64,000 bases of DNA from Leuconostoc carnosum (GTDB taxonomy: Bacteria; Bacillota; Bacilli; Lactobacillales; Lactobacillaceae). The notes beneath the pieces were generated by a model. It had not been told where the DNA came from and ran no database searches. It saw only the letters and a program-made list of their open reading frames with translations. The position numbers and the translations under genes are program-made. Each line of letters starts with the position of its first letter. The stretch's first letter is position 1. Location of the stretch: positions 60,971-124,970 of the forward strand of contig NZ_JACHGL010000002.1 in assembly GCF_014207505.1 (NCBI RefSeq), in the 5' to 3' direction. Positions 8,950 through 17,659 of the stretch are shown piece by piece.

Positions 8950-10208
8950 AAAAAATACAACTTAAATCTGGCGTGAACCTTGTCGTTCTGCCAACAACAC
9001 AATTTAAAACATTGCACATTGCAGTTGATTTTGCAGCGCCGTTGCAGACAGATAGTGTATCTTCGCGTTCTTTATTATCTTATTTAACTGCAGTGAGCTC
9101 TAAAATTTATCGAAATCAACAAGCTGTTGCGCAAAAGACGATTGATTTATATGGTGCACAGTATGAAACTGATGTTATGCGCTTTGGACAAACACATCAT
9201 GTGAGATATAGTATGCAGTTACCTGCACCGGTTTATCTTGAAAATACATCGTATTTACTCCATGATGCTTTTTCATTTTTAAGAGAAATGATTTTCAATC
9301 CATTAGCTGATGGGGCACAATTTGATCAAGAAACTTTTGAAAAAGAGCGACAGAGTTTGGTTAATGAATTGTCAAGTTTAATGGATGATAAGCGACGCTA
9401 CGCTGTGACTAAGCTGCGTCAGTTAACTTATACCACGCCTGAGATGCGGGTATTATCATCAGGTGTTGTAGCAGATGTTGCGAAATTAACTGCTAGCGAT
9501 GTATACGATGCATATCAGGATATGATTAACCATGATACAATGAACATTATCGTTTTCGGCGATATTGATGAAATGCAAGTATTGTCAGAGTTAGAATATT
9601 GGCCGCTTAAGCAACGTGAACCACGTCAATTGAAGCCATTTTATCGGCAACCGGTTCATACTTCAGTGGATGAATTATCTGAAAAACAACCAGATATTAA
9701 CCAAGCCATTTTAACTTTAGGTTATCACTTGAACTTATCACCTGACGATCCTAGACGTTTTGTCGCCTTGGTTTTCAATACCTTGTTCGGTGGCTCACCC
9801 TTATCAAAGTTATTTACCAACGTACGTGAGAAAGAGTCATTGGCTTATAGTATTTATTCACGCTGGCAAAATGATACTGGTTTTATTACGGTAGCTGCTG
9901 GATTGGATAAAGCTAAAATTGCTCAAACAGAAAGCATGATTGCAGAACAAATTGCAGATATTCAAAATGGCAATTTTAGTGAAGAAACATTAGCAGCGAT
10001 TAAAACGAGTCTGATTAATGATTATCTCAGCCAACAAGACTCACCAGCAAGTGAAATTGAACTTGTATTTTCACGTTTGCTAACACAACGTGAAACCCCA
10101 GTAGCACAATGGGTAGCTGAGGTTTCTGCTGTTACACCTGTTCAAGTTGCTGAACTCGCTCAACAATTAACGCTGCAAAGCCGGTTTATATTGCTGCCCA
10201 AAGGTTAA
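8946..10208 (+). CDS. ymfF: M16-like protein YfmF/YmfF, catalytically silent member
   Basis: 420 aa with the two-lobed M16 peptidase fold, but with no HxxEH zinc motif where the family has one, so presumably an inactive partner. In databases the pair is described as associated with 5-aminopentanol modification of elongation factor P in Firmicutes. The start overlaps cls. It is separated by one base from the active-site-bearing paralogue, which fits an obligate heterodimer. Confidence 0.88.
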   Translation: MKKIQLKSGVNLVVLPTTQFKTLHIAVDFAAPLQTDSVSSRSLLSYLTAVSSKIYRNQQAVAQKTIDLYGAQYETDVMRFGQTHHVRYSMQLPAPVYLENTSYLLHDAFSFLREMIFNPLADGAQFDQETFEKERQSLVNELSSLMDDKRRYAVTKLRQLTYTTPEMRVLSSGVVADVAKLTASDVYDAYQDMINHDTMNIIVFGDIDEMQVLSELEYWPLKQREPRQLKPFYRQPVHTSVDELSEKQPDINQAILTLGYHLNLSPDDPRRFVALVFNTLFGGSPLSKLFTNVREKESLAYSIYSRWQNDTGFITVAAGLDKAKIAQTESMIAEQIADIQNGNFSEETLAAIKTSLINDYLSQQDSPASEIELVFSRLLTQRETPVAQWVAEVSAVTPVQVAELAQQLTLQSRFILLPKG

Positions 10209-10209
10209 T

Positions 10210-11481
10210 ATGATAGAAAAAAATTATAAACAATTTAAAGAAAAAGTGATTACTGAAACACTAGCTAATGGGTTGAAAGTGATCATGATACCAAAACGAA
10301 ATTATCACAAAACATTTGCTGTTATTACTACGCCATTTGGCTCCTTGGATCGTCAATTTCAAATTAATGACGAAGCACCCATCACGGTACCTGCTGGTAC
10401 GGCACATTTTTTAGAGCATAAACTTTTTGAAAAAGAGCATAGTGATGCTTTTACACGTTTTGGCGAGTTGGGAGCAGATGCGAATGCATTTACTAATGCT
10501 TTCCAGACGAGTTATTTGTTCTCGACAACACAAAATTTGAAATTAGCTGTGACACATTTATTAGATTTTGTGCAGACACCGTATTTTAGTGACCAAACAA
10601 TTGCTAAAGAGCAAGGGATTATTGGTCAAGAAATTCAAATGTATGATGATGATGCGAATTGGGCAGTGTATATGGGTTTGTTGCAACTATTGTATCCTGA
10701 TTCGCCGTTGGCTGAGGATATTGCTGGTACGAAGCAATCAATTTCAAAAATCACGCCCCAACTGCTTTATAGTATTCATCGAGCATTTTATCAACCAAAT
10801 CAGTTGACTTTACAATTAGTTGGTTGTTTTGACCCAGTTGAGGCATTGTCAGTCATTCGGGCTAATCAAGAGAGTAAACAATTTGAAAATGTTGCCGTGA
10901 CACGTTTTGAAGCGCCAATTACTGTGTCTAGAAAAAAAGAAGTCATTCAATCATTTGATGTATCTCGACCCAAGATTGCTTTAGGTATTCGGTTAGAAGG
11001 TACGCAATTAACTGGTTCAGAAGCCACGAAGTTCATTTTAGCAACTGACATTCTAGCTGATATGTTATTTGGAGAGCAGACAGACTGGTACCAAAACCTG
11101 TATAATAAAGGTATCATTGATACGGAATTTACAACCTCTTTTGATTTACTTCATGGTTATCAATTTGTTAGTTTTTTCTCTGAAACAACTGAGTATGAGC
11201 TATTAACGAAAGCAATTTCAAATCAAATGGCTAGCTATGAAGATGTATTGTCACGCCAAGAAGAGACATTTGAAGCCTTACGTCGCGCGACATTGGGAGA
11301 AGGTATTCAACGTCTTAATTCTCTAGAAAGTATTGCTTTACGTGGGGATGATACATTATTTGGTACGAATTTGTTTGATAAAGTGATGTTATTACAAGAG
11401 TTAACGTATAATGATATATTAGAGAGCGCTAAAAAAATATACCAAAATGCGACTTTAAAACGTTTTATTTTGAAAAAATAA
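10210..11481 (+). CDS. ymfH: M16-family zinc peptidase YfmH/YmfH
   Basis: 423 aa. The inverse zinc motif HFLEH is intact (His66, Glu69, His70), and a distal acidic cluster follows near residues 138-150 (GQEIQMYDDD). Probable catalytic partner of the preceding gene. The substrate is not evident from sequence. Followed at 13 nt by rodZ, the conserved ymfF-ymfH-ymfM-pgsA order of Firmicutes. Confidence 0.9.
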   Translation: MIEKNYKQFKEKVITETLANGLKVIMIPKRNYHKTFAVITTPFGSLDRQFQINDEAPITVPAGTAHFLEHKLFEKEHSDAFTRFGELGADANAFTNAFQTSYLFSTTQNLKLAVTHLLDFVQTPYFSDQTIAKEQGIIGQEIQMYDDDANWAVYMGLLQLLYPDSPLAEDIAGTKQSISKITPQLLYSIHRAFYQPNQLTLQLVGCFDPVEALSVIRANQESKQFENVAVTRFEAPITVSRKKEVIQSFDVSRPKIALGIRLEGTQLTGSEATKFILATDILADMLFGEQTDWYQNLYNKGIIDTEFTTSFDLLHGYQFVSFFSETTEYELLTKAISNQMASYEDVLSRQEETFEALRRATLGEGIQRLNSLESIALRGDDTLFGTNLFDKVMLLQELTYNDILESAKKIYQNATLKRFILKK

Positions 11482-11494
11482 TAATAGGAAAATC

Positions 11495-12376
11495 ATGAAC
11501 GAAACTTTAATAAATCAAATTGGGGAACAGCTAAAAGCTGCTCGGCTGAATCAAAATTTAACATTAGATGATATCCAAGCAACGACTAAAATACAAGTAC
11601 GTTATCTGGATGCTATTGAAAATAATAATCTCAGCATTTTGCCGGGAGATTTTTACGTGCGTGCCTTTATTCGTCAATATGCACTAGCTGTAGGTTTGAA
11701 TCCCGAAGATTTACTTGGTGAAGTAGCACCTGAATCTATTTCTCGAAGTCATGATTTGAGTCGTGCGCATCGTGATAATGATGGGATTGTGCGTGCAGGA
11801 ATTGATCATCGTCAAACCGCGAAGTCGCGAATATCAGGTATGATGCCCACAATTTGGCTAGGCATTTTAGTCGTTGTGGTATTGATCATGATTTGGTTTG
11901 TTTTAACGCACATAGGTATTGGTAGTCAAAATTCGAGTAACGATACTGACAATGTATCAGTATCGACGTCGACTGTGCCAAGTTCGTCTTCTGCACGCGA
12001 ATCCTCCTCTAGTGCATCATCATCTCGTAAACCAGCGAAGAAGGCAGCCACTAAATTAGATTTAGGAACCCCAGAACAAAATGCAGCATTACAAACTACA
12101 ATTTATAATCTATCAGGTCAAGAAAGCAAAAAACACACTGTTAAAATTACAGCAAGAGGTACAGGGACTAATGTTAAGGTTAGTGTTGGCGCAAATGTCT
12201 TATTAGATGAAAATGTTACAACTGATCAAACAATTAGTATTCCGGCAGATAGTGAAGCAGTCAATGTTCAATTTACCAATGTGGTTAATGCAACAATGAC
12301 ATTTGATGGGCAAAAGGTCACCGTACTTGACACGGCAACCCCGTTTTGGAATGTGCTTTTTAACTTAGATAAGTGA
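11495..12376 (+). CDS. rodZ: RodZ/YmfM-like membrane protein with HTH domain
   Basis: Cell-shape protein that couples MreB to the membrane. 293 aa: an Xre-type HTH at about residues 8-75, an Arg/Asp-rich linker, one transmembrane helix at about 117-140, a Ser/Ala-rich extracellular linker at about 150-182, then a beta domain of the DUF4115 type to the end. Its partner mreB is 8 kb upstream. AATAGGAAAA serves as ribosome binding site. Confidence 0.92.
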   Translation: MNETLINQIGEQLKAARLNQNLTLDDIQATTKIQVRYLDAIENNNLSILPGDFYVRAFIRQYALAVGLNPEDLLGEVAPESISRSHDLSRAHRDNDGIVRAGIDHRQTAKSRISGMMPTIWLGILVVVVLIMIWFVLTHIGIGSQNSSNDTDNVSVSTSTVPSSSSARESSSSASSSRKPAKKAATKLDLGTPEQNAALQTTIYNLSGQESKKHTVKITARGTGTNVKVSVGANVLLDENVTTDQTISIPADSEAVNVQFTNVVNATMTFDGQKVTVLDTATPFWNVLFNLDK

Positions 12377-12386
12377 GAAAAAAAGA

Positions 12387-12968
12387 ATGAATCTACCTAA
12401 TAAATTAACAGTTTTTCGTATCGTTTTAATACCCGTTTTTATTTTAGTATTATCTGTACCACATAATTGGGCTACACTCCTTTTTTCTGGTGAGGCAATT
12501 CCTGTGAATTGGATTATAGCGGCGATTGTATTTGCCATTGCTTCAATTACTGATTTTTTAGACGGGCAAATTGCTCGGCGCCAACATTTAGTGACTAATT
12601 TTGGTAAATTTGCAGATCCTTTAGCAGATAAGCTGTTAGTGATGACTGCCTTAATTTTTCTAACCAGCTTTAACGTTGTATCTGCTTGGATGACTGCAGT
12701 AATTATTATTCGAGAATTAGCCGTTACTGGTCTTCGTACACTTATTGTTGAAAATAATGGTAAAGTACTTGCAGCACAAATGCCTGGTAAAATTAAAACA
12801 TTTTCACAAATGTTTGCTATCTTTTTCTTGTACTTAAAAGATATGCCATTTGCTGCTATTCATTTGCCAATTGGTCATATTTTAATTTGGATTGCTGTTA
12901 TTTTTACTGTTTATTCAGGTCTTGATTATTTTTGGAAGAATCGCGATGTTTTTTCTGATGGGATGTAA
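12387..12968 (+). CDS. pgsA: CDP-diacylglycerol--glycerol-3-phosphate 3-phosphatidyltransferase
   Basis: Makes phosphatidylglycerol phosphate, the committed step to phosphatidylglycerol, in the membrane. 193 aa with multiple helices. The complete CDP-alcohol phosphotransferase motif DGx2ARx8Gx3Dx3D is visible (Asp59, Gly60, Ala63, Arg64, Gly73, Asp77, Asp81). Its substrate comes from gpsA, also in this window, and its product feeds cls. Unlike in many Firmicutes, cinA does not intervene before recA. Confidence 0.95.
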   Translation: MNLPNKLTVFRIVLIPVFILVLSVPHNWATLLFSGEAIPVNWIIAAIVFAIASITDFLDGQIARRQHLVTNFGKFADPLADKLLVMTALIFLTSFNVVSAWMTAVIIIRELAVTGLRTLIVENNGKVLAAQMPGKIKTFSQMFAIFFLYLKDMPFAAIHLPIGHILIWIAVIFTVYSGLDYFWKNRDVFSDGM

Positions 12969-12975
12969 AAGTGTC

Positions 12976-13004
12976 TTGCGTTGATTTTTCGTATCATCTA
13001 TACA
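12976..13004 (+). promoter_or_regulatory. recA promoter
   Basis: TTGCGT (12976-12981), 17-bp spacer, TATACA (12999-13004). The LexA box begins 15 bp downstream. Confidence 0.65.
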
Positions 13005-13018
13005 GAGAGCAAGTAGTG

Positions 13019-13032
13019 CGAACAATTGTTCG
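13019..13032. promoter_or_regulatory. LexA (SOS/DinR) box of recA
   Basis: CGAACAATTGTTCG, a perfect dyad matching the Gram-positive LexA consensus CGAAC-N4-GTTCG. It lies just downstream of the predicted transcription start. Confidence 0.9.
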
Positions 13033-13100
13033 ATAAATGCTTGCTTTTTATAGTAGAAACAGGTAAACTGATTGAGTAAGATAAAAGGAGTTAGCCGCAA

Positions 13101-14243
13101 ATGGTAACGAAAAAAACGACTAAAAAAGAAGACAAAGAAAACCAAGCTAAGGGTCGCAAAGCAGCACTTGATGAGGCACTGAAGAAAATCGAAAAAAACT
13201 TTGGGAAAGGGTCTGTGATGTTGTTGGGTGAAAACGCAACAACGCAAGTGGACACTTACCCATCAGGATCAGTTAAATTAGATGTTGCACTTGGTGTTGG
13301 TGGTTATCCAAAGGGTCGTATTATTGAGATATATGGACCAGAATCATCAGGTAAAACGACACTGGCATTGCATGCTGTCGCTGAAGTACAAAAAGCTGGT
13401 GGCACAGCAGCGTATATTGATGCTGAAAACGCTTTAGATGTTAAATATGCTGAAGCATTGGGCATTCATAAAGATGAATTATTGTTATCACAGCCAGATA
13501 CTGGTGAACAAGGATTGGAAATTGCCGATGCTTTGGTACAATCTGGAGCAGTTGATATTATCGTTATTGATTCAGTTGCAGCATTGGTGCCTAGGGCTGA
13601 AATTGAAGGCGAGATGGGTGATGCCCATGTCGGATTACAAGCTCGTTTAATGAGTCAAGCGTTACGTAAATTAGCCGGTACATTAAATCGTACAGGAACG
13701 ATTGCTATCTTTATTAACCAAATCCGTGAAAAGATTGGGGTGATGTTTGGTAATCCTGAAACAACACCTGGTGGTCGTGCGCTAAAGTTTTATTCAACGA
13801 TTCGTTTAGAAGTACGTCGATCAACACAAATTAAAGATGGTACAGATGTTACAGGAAACTTAACTAAGGTCAAAGTTGTTAAAAATAAGGTAGCACCACC
13901 ATTTAAAGTTGCTGAAGTCGATATTATGTACGGAAAAGGAATTTCACAAACTGGGGAAATTCTTGATTTAGGTGCTGATACAGAAATTATCCGTAAAGCT
14001 GGGGCATTCTACTATTATGATGATGTCAAAATAGGGCAAGGACGTGAAAAGGCGAAGGAATTTTTGGATAGTCCTGAAAATGCCGAGATGCGTCAAGAAA
14101 TTTATGCTAAAGTACGTGATATTTTTGGTATCGGTGATGGTAGTACAACTGAAGTCGCACCAGAAACAGAAGAATCAGTGGATGAACCAGATACATTGGA
14201 TTTGGGGAATAATGATGATTTGACTGACGAACCAATTGTATAA
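13101..14243 (+). CDS. recA: Recombinase A
   Basis: ATP-dependent strand-exchange protein and co-protease for LexA. 380 aa. Walker A GPESSGKT at residues 79-86. Walker B region [15 protein letters not shown]-binding loop 1 near [17 protein letters not shown], and loop 2 near [13 protein letters not shown]. The Lys-rich N-terminus and Asp/Glu-rich C-terminal tail are typical. AAAAGGAG ribosome binding site. Own promoter with LexA box, and its own terminator. Confidence 0.98.
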   Translation: MVTKKTTKKEDKENQAKGRKAALDEALKKIEKNFGKGSVMLLGENATTQVDTYPSGSVKLDVALGVGGYPKGRIIEIYGPESSGKTTLALHAVAEVQKAGGTAAYIDAENALDVKYAEALGIHKDELLLSQPDTGEQGLEIADALVQSGAVDIIVIDSVAALVPRAEIEGEMGDAHVGLQARLMSQALRKLAGTLNRTGTIAIFINQIREKIGVMFGNPETTPGGRALKFYSTIRLEVRRSTQIKDGTDVTGNLTKVKVVKNKVAPPFKVAEVDIMYGKGISQTGEILDLGADTEIIRKAGAFYYYDDVKIGQGREKAKEFLDSPENAEMRQEIYAKVRDIFGIGDGSTTEVAPETEESVDEPDTLDLGNNDDLTDEPIV

Positions 14244-14257
14244 ATCCTGTAAAGGTA

Positions 14258-14289
14258 AGGAGAAGTGCTAGGGCATTTCTCCTTTTTTT
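14258..14289 (+). terminator. recA terminator
   Basis: Arms GGAGAAGTGC and GCATTTCTCC with a TAGG loop and one G-U pair, then a run of seven T. Confidence 0.88.
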
Positions 14290-14297
14290 GTTACAAT
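14289..14297 (+). promoter_or_regulatory. Extended -10 promoter of phoP
   Basis: TGTTACAAT: a TG motif one base before a TACAAT -10 box, directly after the recA terminator. Predicted start near 14304, giving a leader of about 50 nt. Confidence 0.6.
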
Positions 14298-14315
14298 GCA
14301 ATTAAGAAAACAAAT

Positions 14316-14354
14316 GGAGGATGGCACTTTAATACGTTAAAGTGTATACATGTC
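14316..14354 (+). promoter_or_regulatory. phoP leader: Shine-Dalgarno separated from the start by a hairpin
   Basis: GGAGG at 14316-14320 is 34 nt from the ATG. Between them lies a perfect 8-bp hairpin, CACTTTAA-TACG-TTAAAGTG (14325-14344). Looping it out leaves about 14 nt. A mini-frame ATG GCA CTT TAA (14321-14332) runs into the 5' arm. Bridging by the ribosome is inference. Confidence 0.6.
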
Positions 14355-15047
14355 ATGACAAGTATTTTAGTGGTGGATGATGAATTAGCGATTGCAACGT
14401 TGTTAAAGTATAATCTAGAGCAAAATGGATTTGACGTCACTTTAGCCGAAACAGGTGATCAAGCCTACGAACTTGCTTCTAAACAGGCATTTGATGCTAT
14501 TCTATTAGATTTGATGCTACCAGTGATGGATGGCATGACAGTATTAAAAAATTTACGGCAAGATAAAATTAGCACACCAGTAATTCTGATTACAGCTAAG
14601 GGTGATGAATTTGATCGTATTTTTGGTTTAGAATTAGGTGCAGATGATTATATTACCAAACCTTTTAGTCCACGTGAAGTTATTGCCCGACTAAAAGCCG
14701 TGTTACGCCGTTCGCAGCAAACAAAACAGCAGAATGCGACACAGCTTGATGTGATTGAGATTCAAAATTTAACGATTGATGATAGTAAAAAAGTAGTGAC
14801 TAAAGATGGTGTGATCTTAACTTTGACACCTCGAGAATATGAGTTATTATTGTATTTTGCCCAACGGCTAGGACGTGTGATTGATCGTGAGACAATTTTG
14901 ACAGCAGTATGGGGTTATGAATTCACTGGTGAAAGCCGCATGGTTGACATGCATATCAGTAATTTACGGGAAAAGATTGAGCGTAATCCAAAGACACCAA
15001 AGTTACTCAAAACTGTACGTGGCTTTGGCTATACGATGGTTGTGTAG
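14355..15047 (+). CDS. phoP: Phosphate response regulator PhoP (OmpR family)
   Basis: Transcription factor of the phosphate-starvation two-component system. 230 aa from the ATG at 14355. A longer in-frame start would read through the recA terminator and has no receiver homology. Receiver domain: Asp8 and Asp9, phospho-acceptor Asp52 (LLDLMLPVMDG), Lys in the TKPF motif near 103. Winged-helix effector from about 125 with LTPREYELL and RGFGY. Its cognate kinase gene is displaced 1.1 kb downstream by pstS1. Confidence 0.93.
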   Translation: MTSILVVDDELAIATLLKYNLEQNGFDVTLAETGDQAYELASKQAFDAILLDLMLPVMDGMTVLKNLRQDKISTPVILITAKGDEFDRIFGLELGADDYITKPFSPREVIARLKAVLRRSQQTKQQNATQLDVIEIQNLTIDDSKKVVTKDGVILTLTPREYELLLYFAQRLGRVIDRETILTAVWGYEFTGESRMVDMHISNLREKIERNPKTPKLLKTVRGFGYTMVV

Positions 15048-15062
15048 ATTTGTAAAGACACA

Positions 15063-15132
15063 TTTACATCTATTTACACAATAGTGACCGTTTTATGAAG
15101 CTTTCTCTTACATAGCGTGTGTAGTATATAAA
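15063..15132 (+). promoter_or_regulatory. PhoP-box-like repeats and promoter of pstS1
   Basis: TTTACA occurs at 15063-15068 and 15073-15078, with a related CTTACA at 15107-15112, upstream of a TATAAA -10 box (15127-15132). Known PhoP boxes are TTTACA/TTAACA direct repeats about one helical turn apart. Confidence 0.6.
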
Positions 15133-15133
15133 T

Positions 15134-15183
15134 TGTAAACAAGGAACGGTTACCAAGAACTGCTACTACAAACCTTGTTTACA
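15134..15183 (+). repeat. Perfect 11-bp inverted repeat in the pstS1 leader
   Basis: TGTAAACAAGG (15134-15144) and CCTTGTTTACA (15173-15183) flank a 28-nt loop. The arms contain TTTACA/TGTAAA, so this could be an additional PhoP site or an mRNA stem. It ends about 25 nt before the ribosome binding site. Confidence 0.6.
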
Positions 15184-15222
15184 TCATATAGACTTCTGCG
15201 ATATAAAAAGGGAGAATGCGTT

Positions 15223-16137
15223 ATGAACAAAAAAGTTGTTGGCATTATTGGCGGTCTTGTTGTGATTGCGGCAGGAATGATATTGTATACTAGTTCTGGT
15301 GCAAACCAAAATGCTAAAAAAGCAGGTGATTCAACGTCTAGTGGTGCGAGTGTCGGTGGGAAAGTGTTGGCACTAGGATCTACTGCGTTACAACCATTGG
15401 CTGAGCAAGTTAGTAAATCTTTTCAAGATAAGAATCCAGGAGTCACAATTACCGTACAGGGTGGTGGATCAGGTGCTGGATTAAGTCAAGTATCTGATGG
15501 TTCAGCTCAAATTGGTAATTCTGATGTTTTTGCTGAAGAAAAAGAAGGTGTAGATGCTTCTAAATTGATGGATCATAAGGTTGCGGTTGTTGGTATTGCA
15601 CCTGTTGTTAATTCTGATGTACAAGTATCAAACCTGACGAAAGCTCAACTACGTGATATATTTACGGGTAAAATTACGAACTGGCAAAAAGTCGGCGGTA
15701 AAGATCAAAAAATTGTGGTAGTTAATCGTGCTACTGGTTCAGGAACGCGTGCAGTCTTTGAGAAGAATATTCTAGACAATCAAAAAGCCGTCCAGGCTAC
15801 CGAACAAGATTCAAATGGCACGGTTCAAAAAATTATTGCTACAACACCGGGATCAATCTCATATCTGGCTTTTGCTTATCTTGATACCTCAGGTATCAAG
15901 GCGTTGAATATTGATAAGGTACTACCAGAAAAGAAAAATGTTGAAGATAACACTTGGCCAATATGGGCCTATGAACATATGTATACTAAAGGAGAACCCA
16001 AAGGTGCAACCAAAGAATTCTTGAATTATTTTATGACAAAAGAAGTTCAAAAATCAATTGTGCCCAAGTTAGGTTATATCGGTTTAACTGATATGCAAGT
16101 GACACGTGATGCTAAGGGCAATGTGAGTGAAAAGTAA
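15223..16137 (+). CDS. pstS1: Phosphate-binding protein PstS, copy 1
   Basis: Extracellular phosphate receptor for the PstCAB importer. 304 aa from the ATG at 15223, chosen for AAAAGGGAG 9 nt upstream. One N-terminal hydrophobic helix (about 5-24), no cysteine and so no lipobox. Phosphate-contact motifs: GSTALQPL near 50, GGGSGAGL near 78, NRATGSGTR near 170. Paralogous over its length to the second PstS (17660). It lies between phoP and phoR and has its own terminator, so it can be made in excess of the membrane complex. Confidence 0.93.
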   Translation: MNKKVVGIIGGLVVIAAGMILYTSSGANQNAKKAGDSTSSGASVGGKVLALGSTALQPLAEQVSKSFQDKNPGVTITVQGGGSGAGLSQVSDGSAQIGNSDVFAEEKEGVDASKLMDHKVAVVGIAPVVNSDVQVSNLTKAQLRDIFTGKITNWQKVGGKDQKIVVVNRATGSGTRAVFEKNILDNQKAVQATEQDSNGTVQKIIATTPGSISYLAFAYLDTSGIKALNIDKVLPEKKNVEDNTWPIWAYEHMYTKGEPKGATKEFLNYFMTKEVQKSIVPKLGYIGLTDMQVTRDAKGNVSEK

Positions 16138-16151
16138 CCTTAATTAGGACT

Positions 16152-16178
16152 AAAGCCGTCGATTTAGACGGCTTTTTT
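16152..16178 (+). terminator. Terminator after pstS1
   Basis: AAAGCCGTC - GATTTA - GACGGCTTT followed by T. It separates pstS1 from phoR. Confidence 0.88.
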
Positions 16179-16206
16179 GTTATGATAGATGTATTGGAGT
16201 AATGTT

Positions 16207-17562
16207 ATGAAAACAGTGATACTTAAATTTATATCGTTTTTAGTAATAAATATTGTTTGTTTAGTATTAGTTAATCATGTCATGTTATTTAGTGGTCAAC
16301 AGTTACTTGCACTTTTTTTTATGATATTGATTAGCACTACGGGTGTTGTTTGGGTAGCTGATTTATGGGTGTATTATCAAAAAAAAGAATTAAGAGTGAT
16401 GCAACAGCGAATGGCTTTAACGATTAAAGGGGATTCACCACGTATCGTATTGACCGAACCCAATCTACCCTACTATGATGTTATTCGACAGTTCAATGCA
16501 CTGCAAAGTTATATTCGCGACGAACAACTCTCAGCTAGACGTGATATTAATAATTATCAATCATTACTAGCGAGTCTACCGGTTGGTGTGATTAATGTTA
16601 ACCGTCAACACGTTGTTGATGTATTTAATCAAACGGCAGCAGACTTATTAGGTGTTGAATTACGCCAAACGCCAGTTACAGAAAGTTTAGTCATACAGCA
16701 ATTTACTTTGTCAGAATTAATTAATCAGACATTCAATGCACAAAAGAATCAACGGTCTGTTTTAAATTTACAAATTAATGGTGAAACTAAACAATTTGAA
16801 GCAAGTACACTTTATCACAAAAATGATTCACAATATGCCGAGGTGATGGTGATTTTATATGATCTTACCTCAGTTTTACAAATCGAGCGTATGCAATCAG
16901 ACTTTTTGGCAAATGCTTCTCATGAATTGAAAACACCATTGACAGCTATTACTGGGTTTGTAGAGACCTTGCAGGGTAAGGCAGGTGAGGATCCGACGGT
17001 ACGTGCACAGTTTTTAAAAATTGTGGCCGATGAAACCAGCCGGTTAGCATTGTTAGTTAATGATATTTTATCCATATCACGATCATACCAGAATAGCGAT
17101 GATAAGCAGGTATCATTAGCTGTTCATACTATTGTCACAGACCAATGGCAACATATGAAAACTATAGCTGCCTCTAAGAACGTGACCTTTATAAATAATG
17201 TACCACAGGACTTTACGATTTATGGTTTCAAACATGATTTGCAAACGATTTTGCAGAACTTGATCGGGAATGCCATTAAATATAATGTGTTAAATGGTAG
17301 TGTTACGGTTTCAGCGTACCAACATGATAGTTATTGGCAATTGGAAGTTAAGGATACAGGTATTGGCATTCCAAAGCAGCAACAGTCGCGTATTTTTGAA
17401 CGCTTTTATCGTGGTGATGAATCACGACAAAGGCATATCGCTAGTGGTACTGGGTTAGGTTTAGCAATTGTCAATGAACTTGTTTCGAAACACCACGGTG
17501 AAATCAATGTTAACTCTCAAGTAGCTGTGGGGACAACGATAGTTATCAAATTACCGCTATAA
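16207..17562 (+). CDS. phoR: Phosphate sensor histidine kinase PhoR
   Basis: Membrane kinase partner of PhoP. 451 aa from the ATG at 16207, which has TTGGAG at 7-nt spacing and is preferred over an in-frame ATG 18 nt upstream. Two N-terminal helices with only a few residues between them, so it has almost no external sensor. A PAS-like domain follows (about 90-215). HisKA box ASHELKTPLTAI places the phospho-histidine near residue 239. ATPase boxes: NLIGNAIKYN, DTGIGIP and GTGLGLAIV. A short external loop fits sensing through the Pst/PhoU complex. Confidence 0.94.
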   Translation: MKTVILKFISFLVINIVCLVLVNHVMLFSGQQLLALFFMILISTTGVVWVADLWVYYQKKELRVMQQRMALTIKGDSPRIVLTEPNLPYYDVIRQFNALQSYIRDEQLSARRDINNYQSLLASLPVGVINVNRQHVVDVFNQTAADLLGVELRQTPVTESLVIQQFTLSELINQTFNAQKNQRSVLNLQINGETKQFEASTLYHKNDSQYAEVMVILYDLTSVLQIERMQSDFLANASHELKTPLTAITGFVETLQGKAGEDPTVRAQFLKIVADETSRLALLVNDILSISRSYQNSDDKQVSLAVHTIVTDQWQHMKTIAASKNVTFINNVPQDFTIYGFKHDLQTILQNLIGNAIKYNVLNGSVTVSAYQHDSYWQLEVKDTGIGIPKQQQSRIFERFYRGDESRQRHIASGTGLGLAIVNELVSKHHGEINVNSQVAVGTTIVIKLPL

Positions 17563-17570
17563 AAATAGTC

Positions 17571-17624
17571 TTTACACAACCTTTACAAAACCATGCTTTT
17601 ACATTTACATAACTTTAAGATAAT
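17571..17624 (+). promoter_or_regulatory. PhoP box and promoter of the pstS2-pstCAB-phoU operon
   Basis: TTTACA at 17571, 17582 and 17604 keeps an 11-bp phase, with a further TTTACA at 17598. A -10-like GATAAT is at 17619-17624. Stronger and better phased than the pstS1 region. Confidence 0.75.
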
Positions 17625-17659
17625 AAAAGGGTAGTAGTTTAATCTTGGGAGGCATCATA

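Noticed and set aside
14265..14354. Longer N-terminus for PhoP
   Set aside because: It would begin in the recA terminator, has no ribosome binding site, and the extra 30 residues do not belong to receiver domains.
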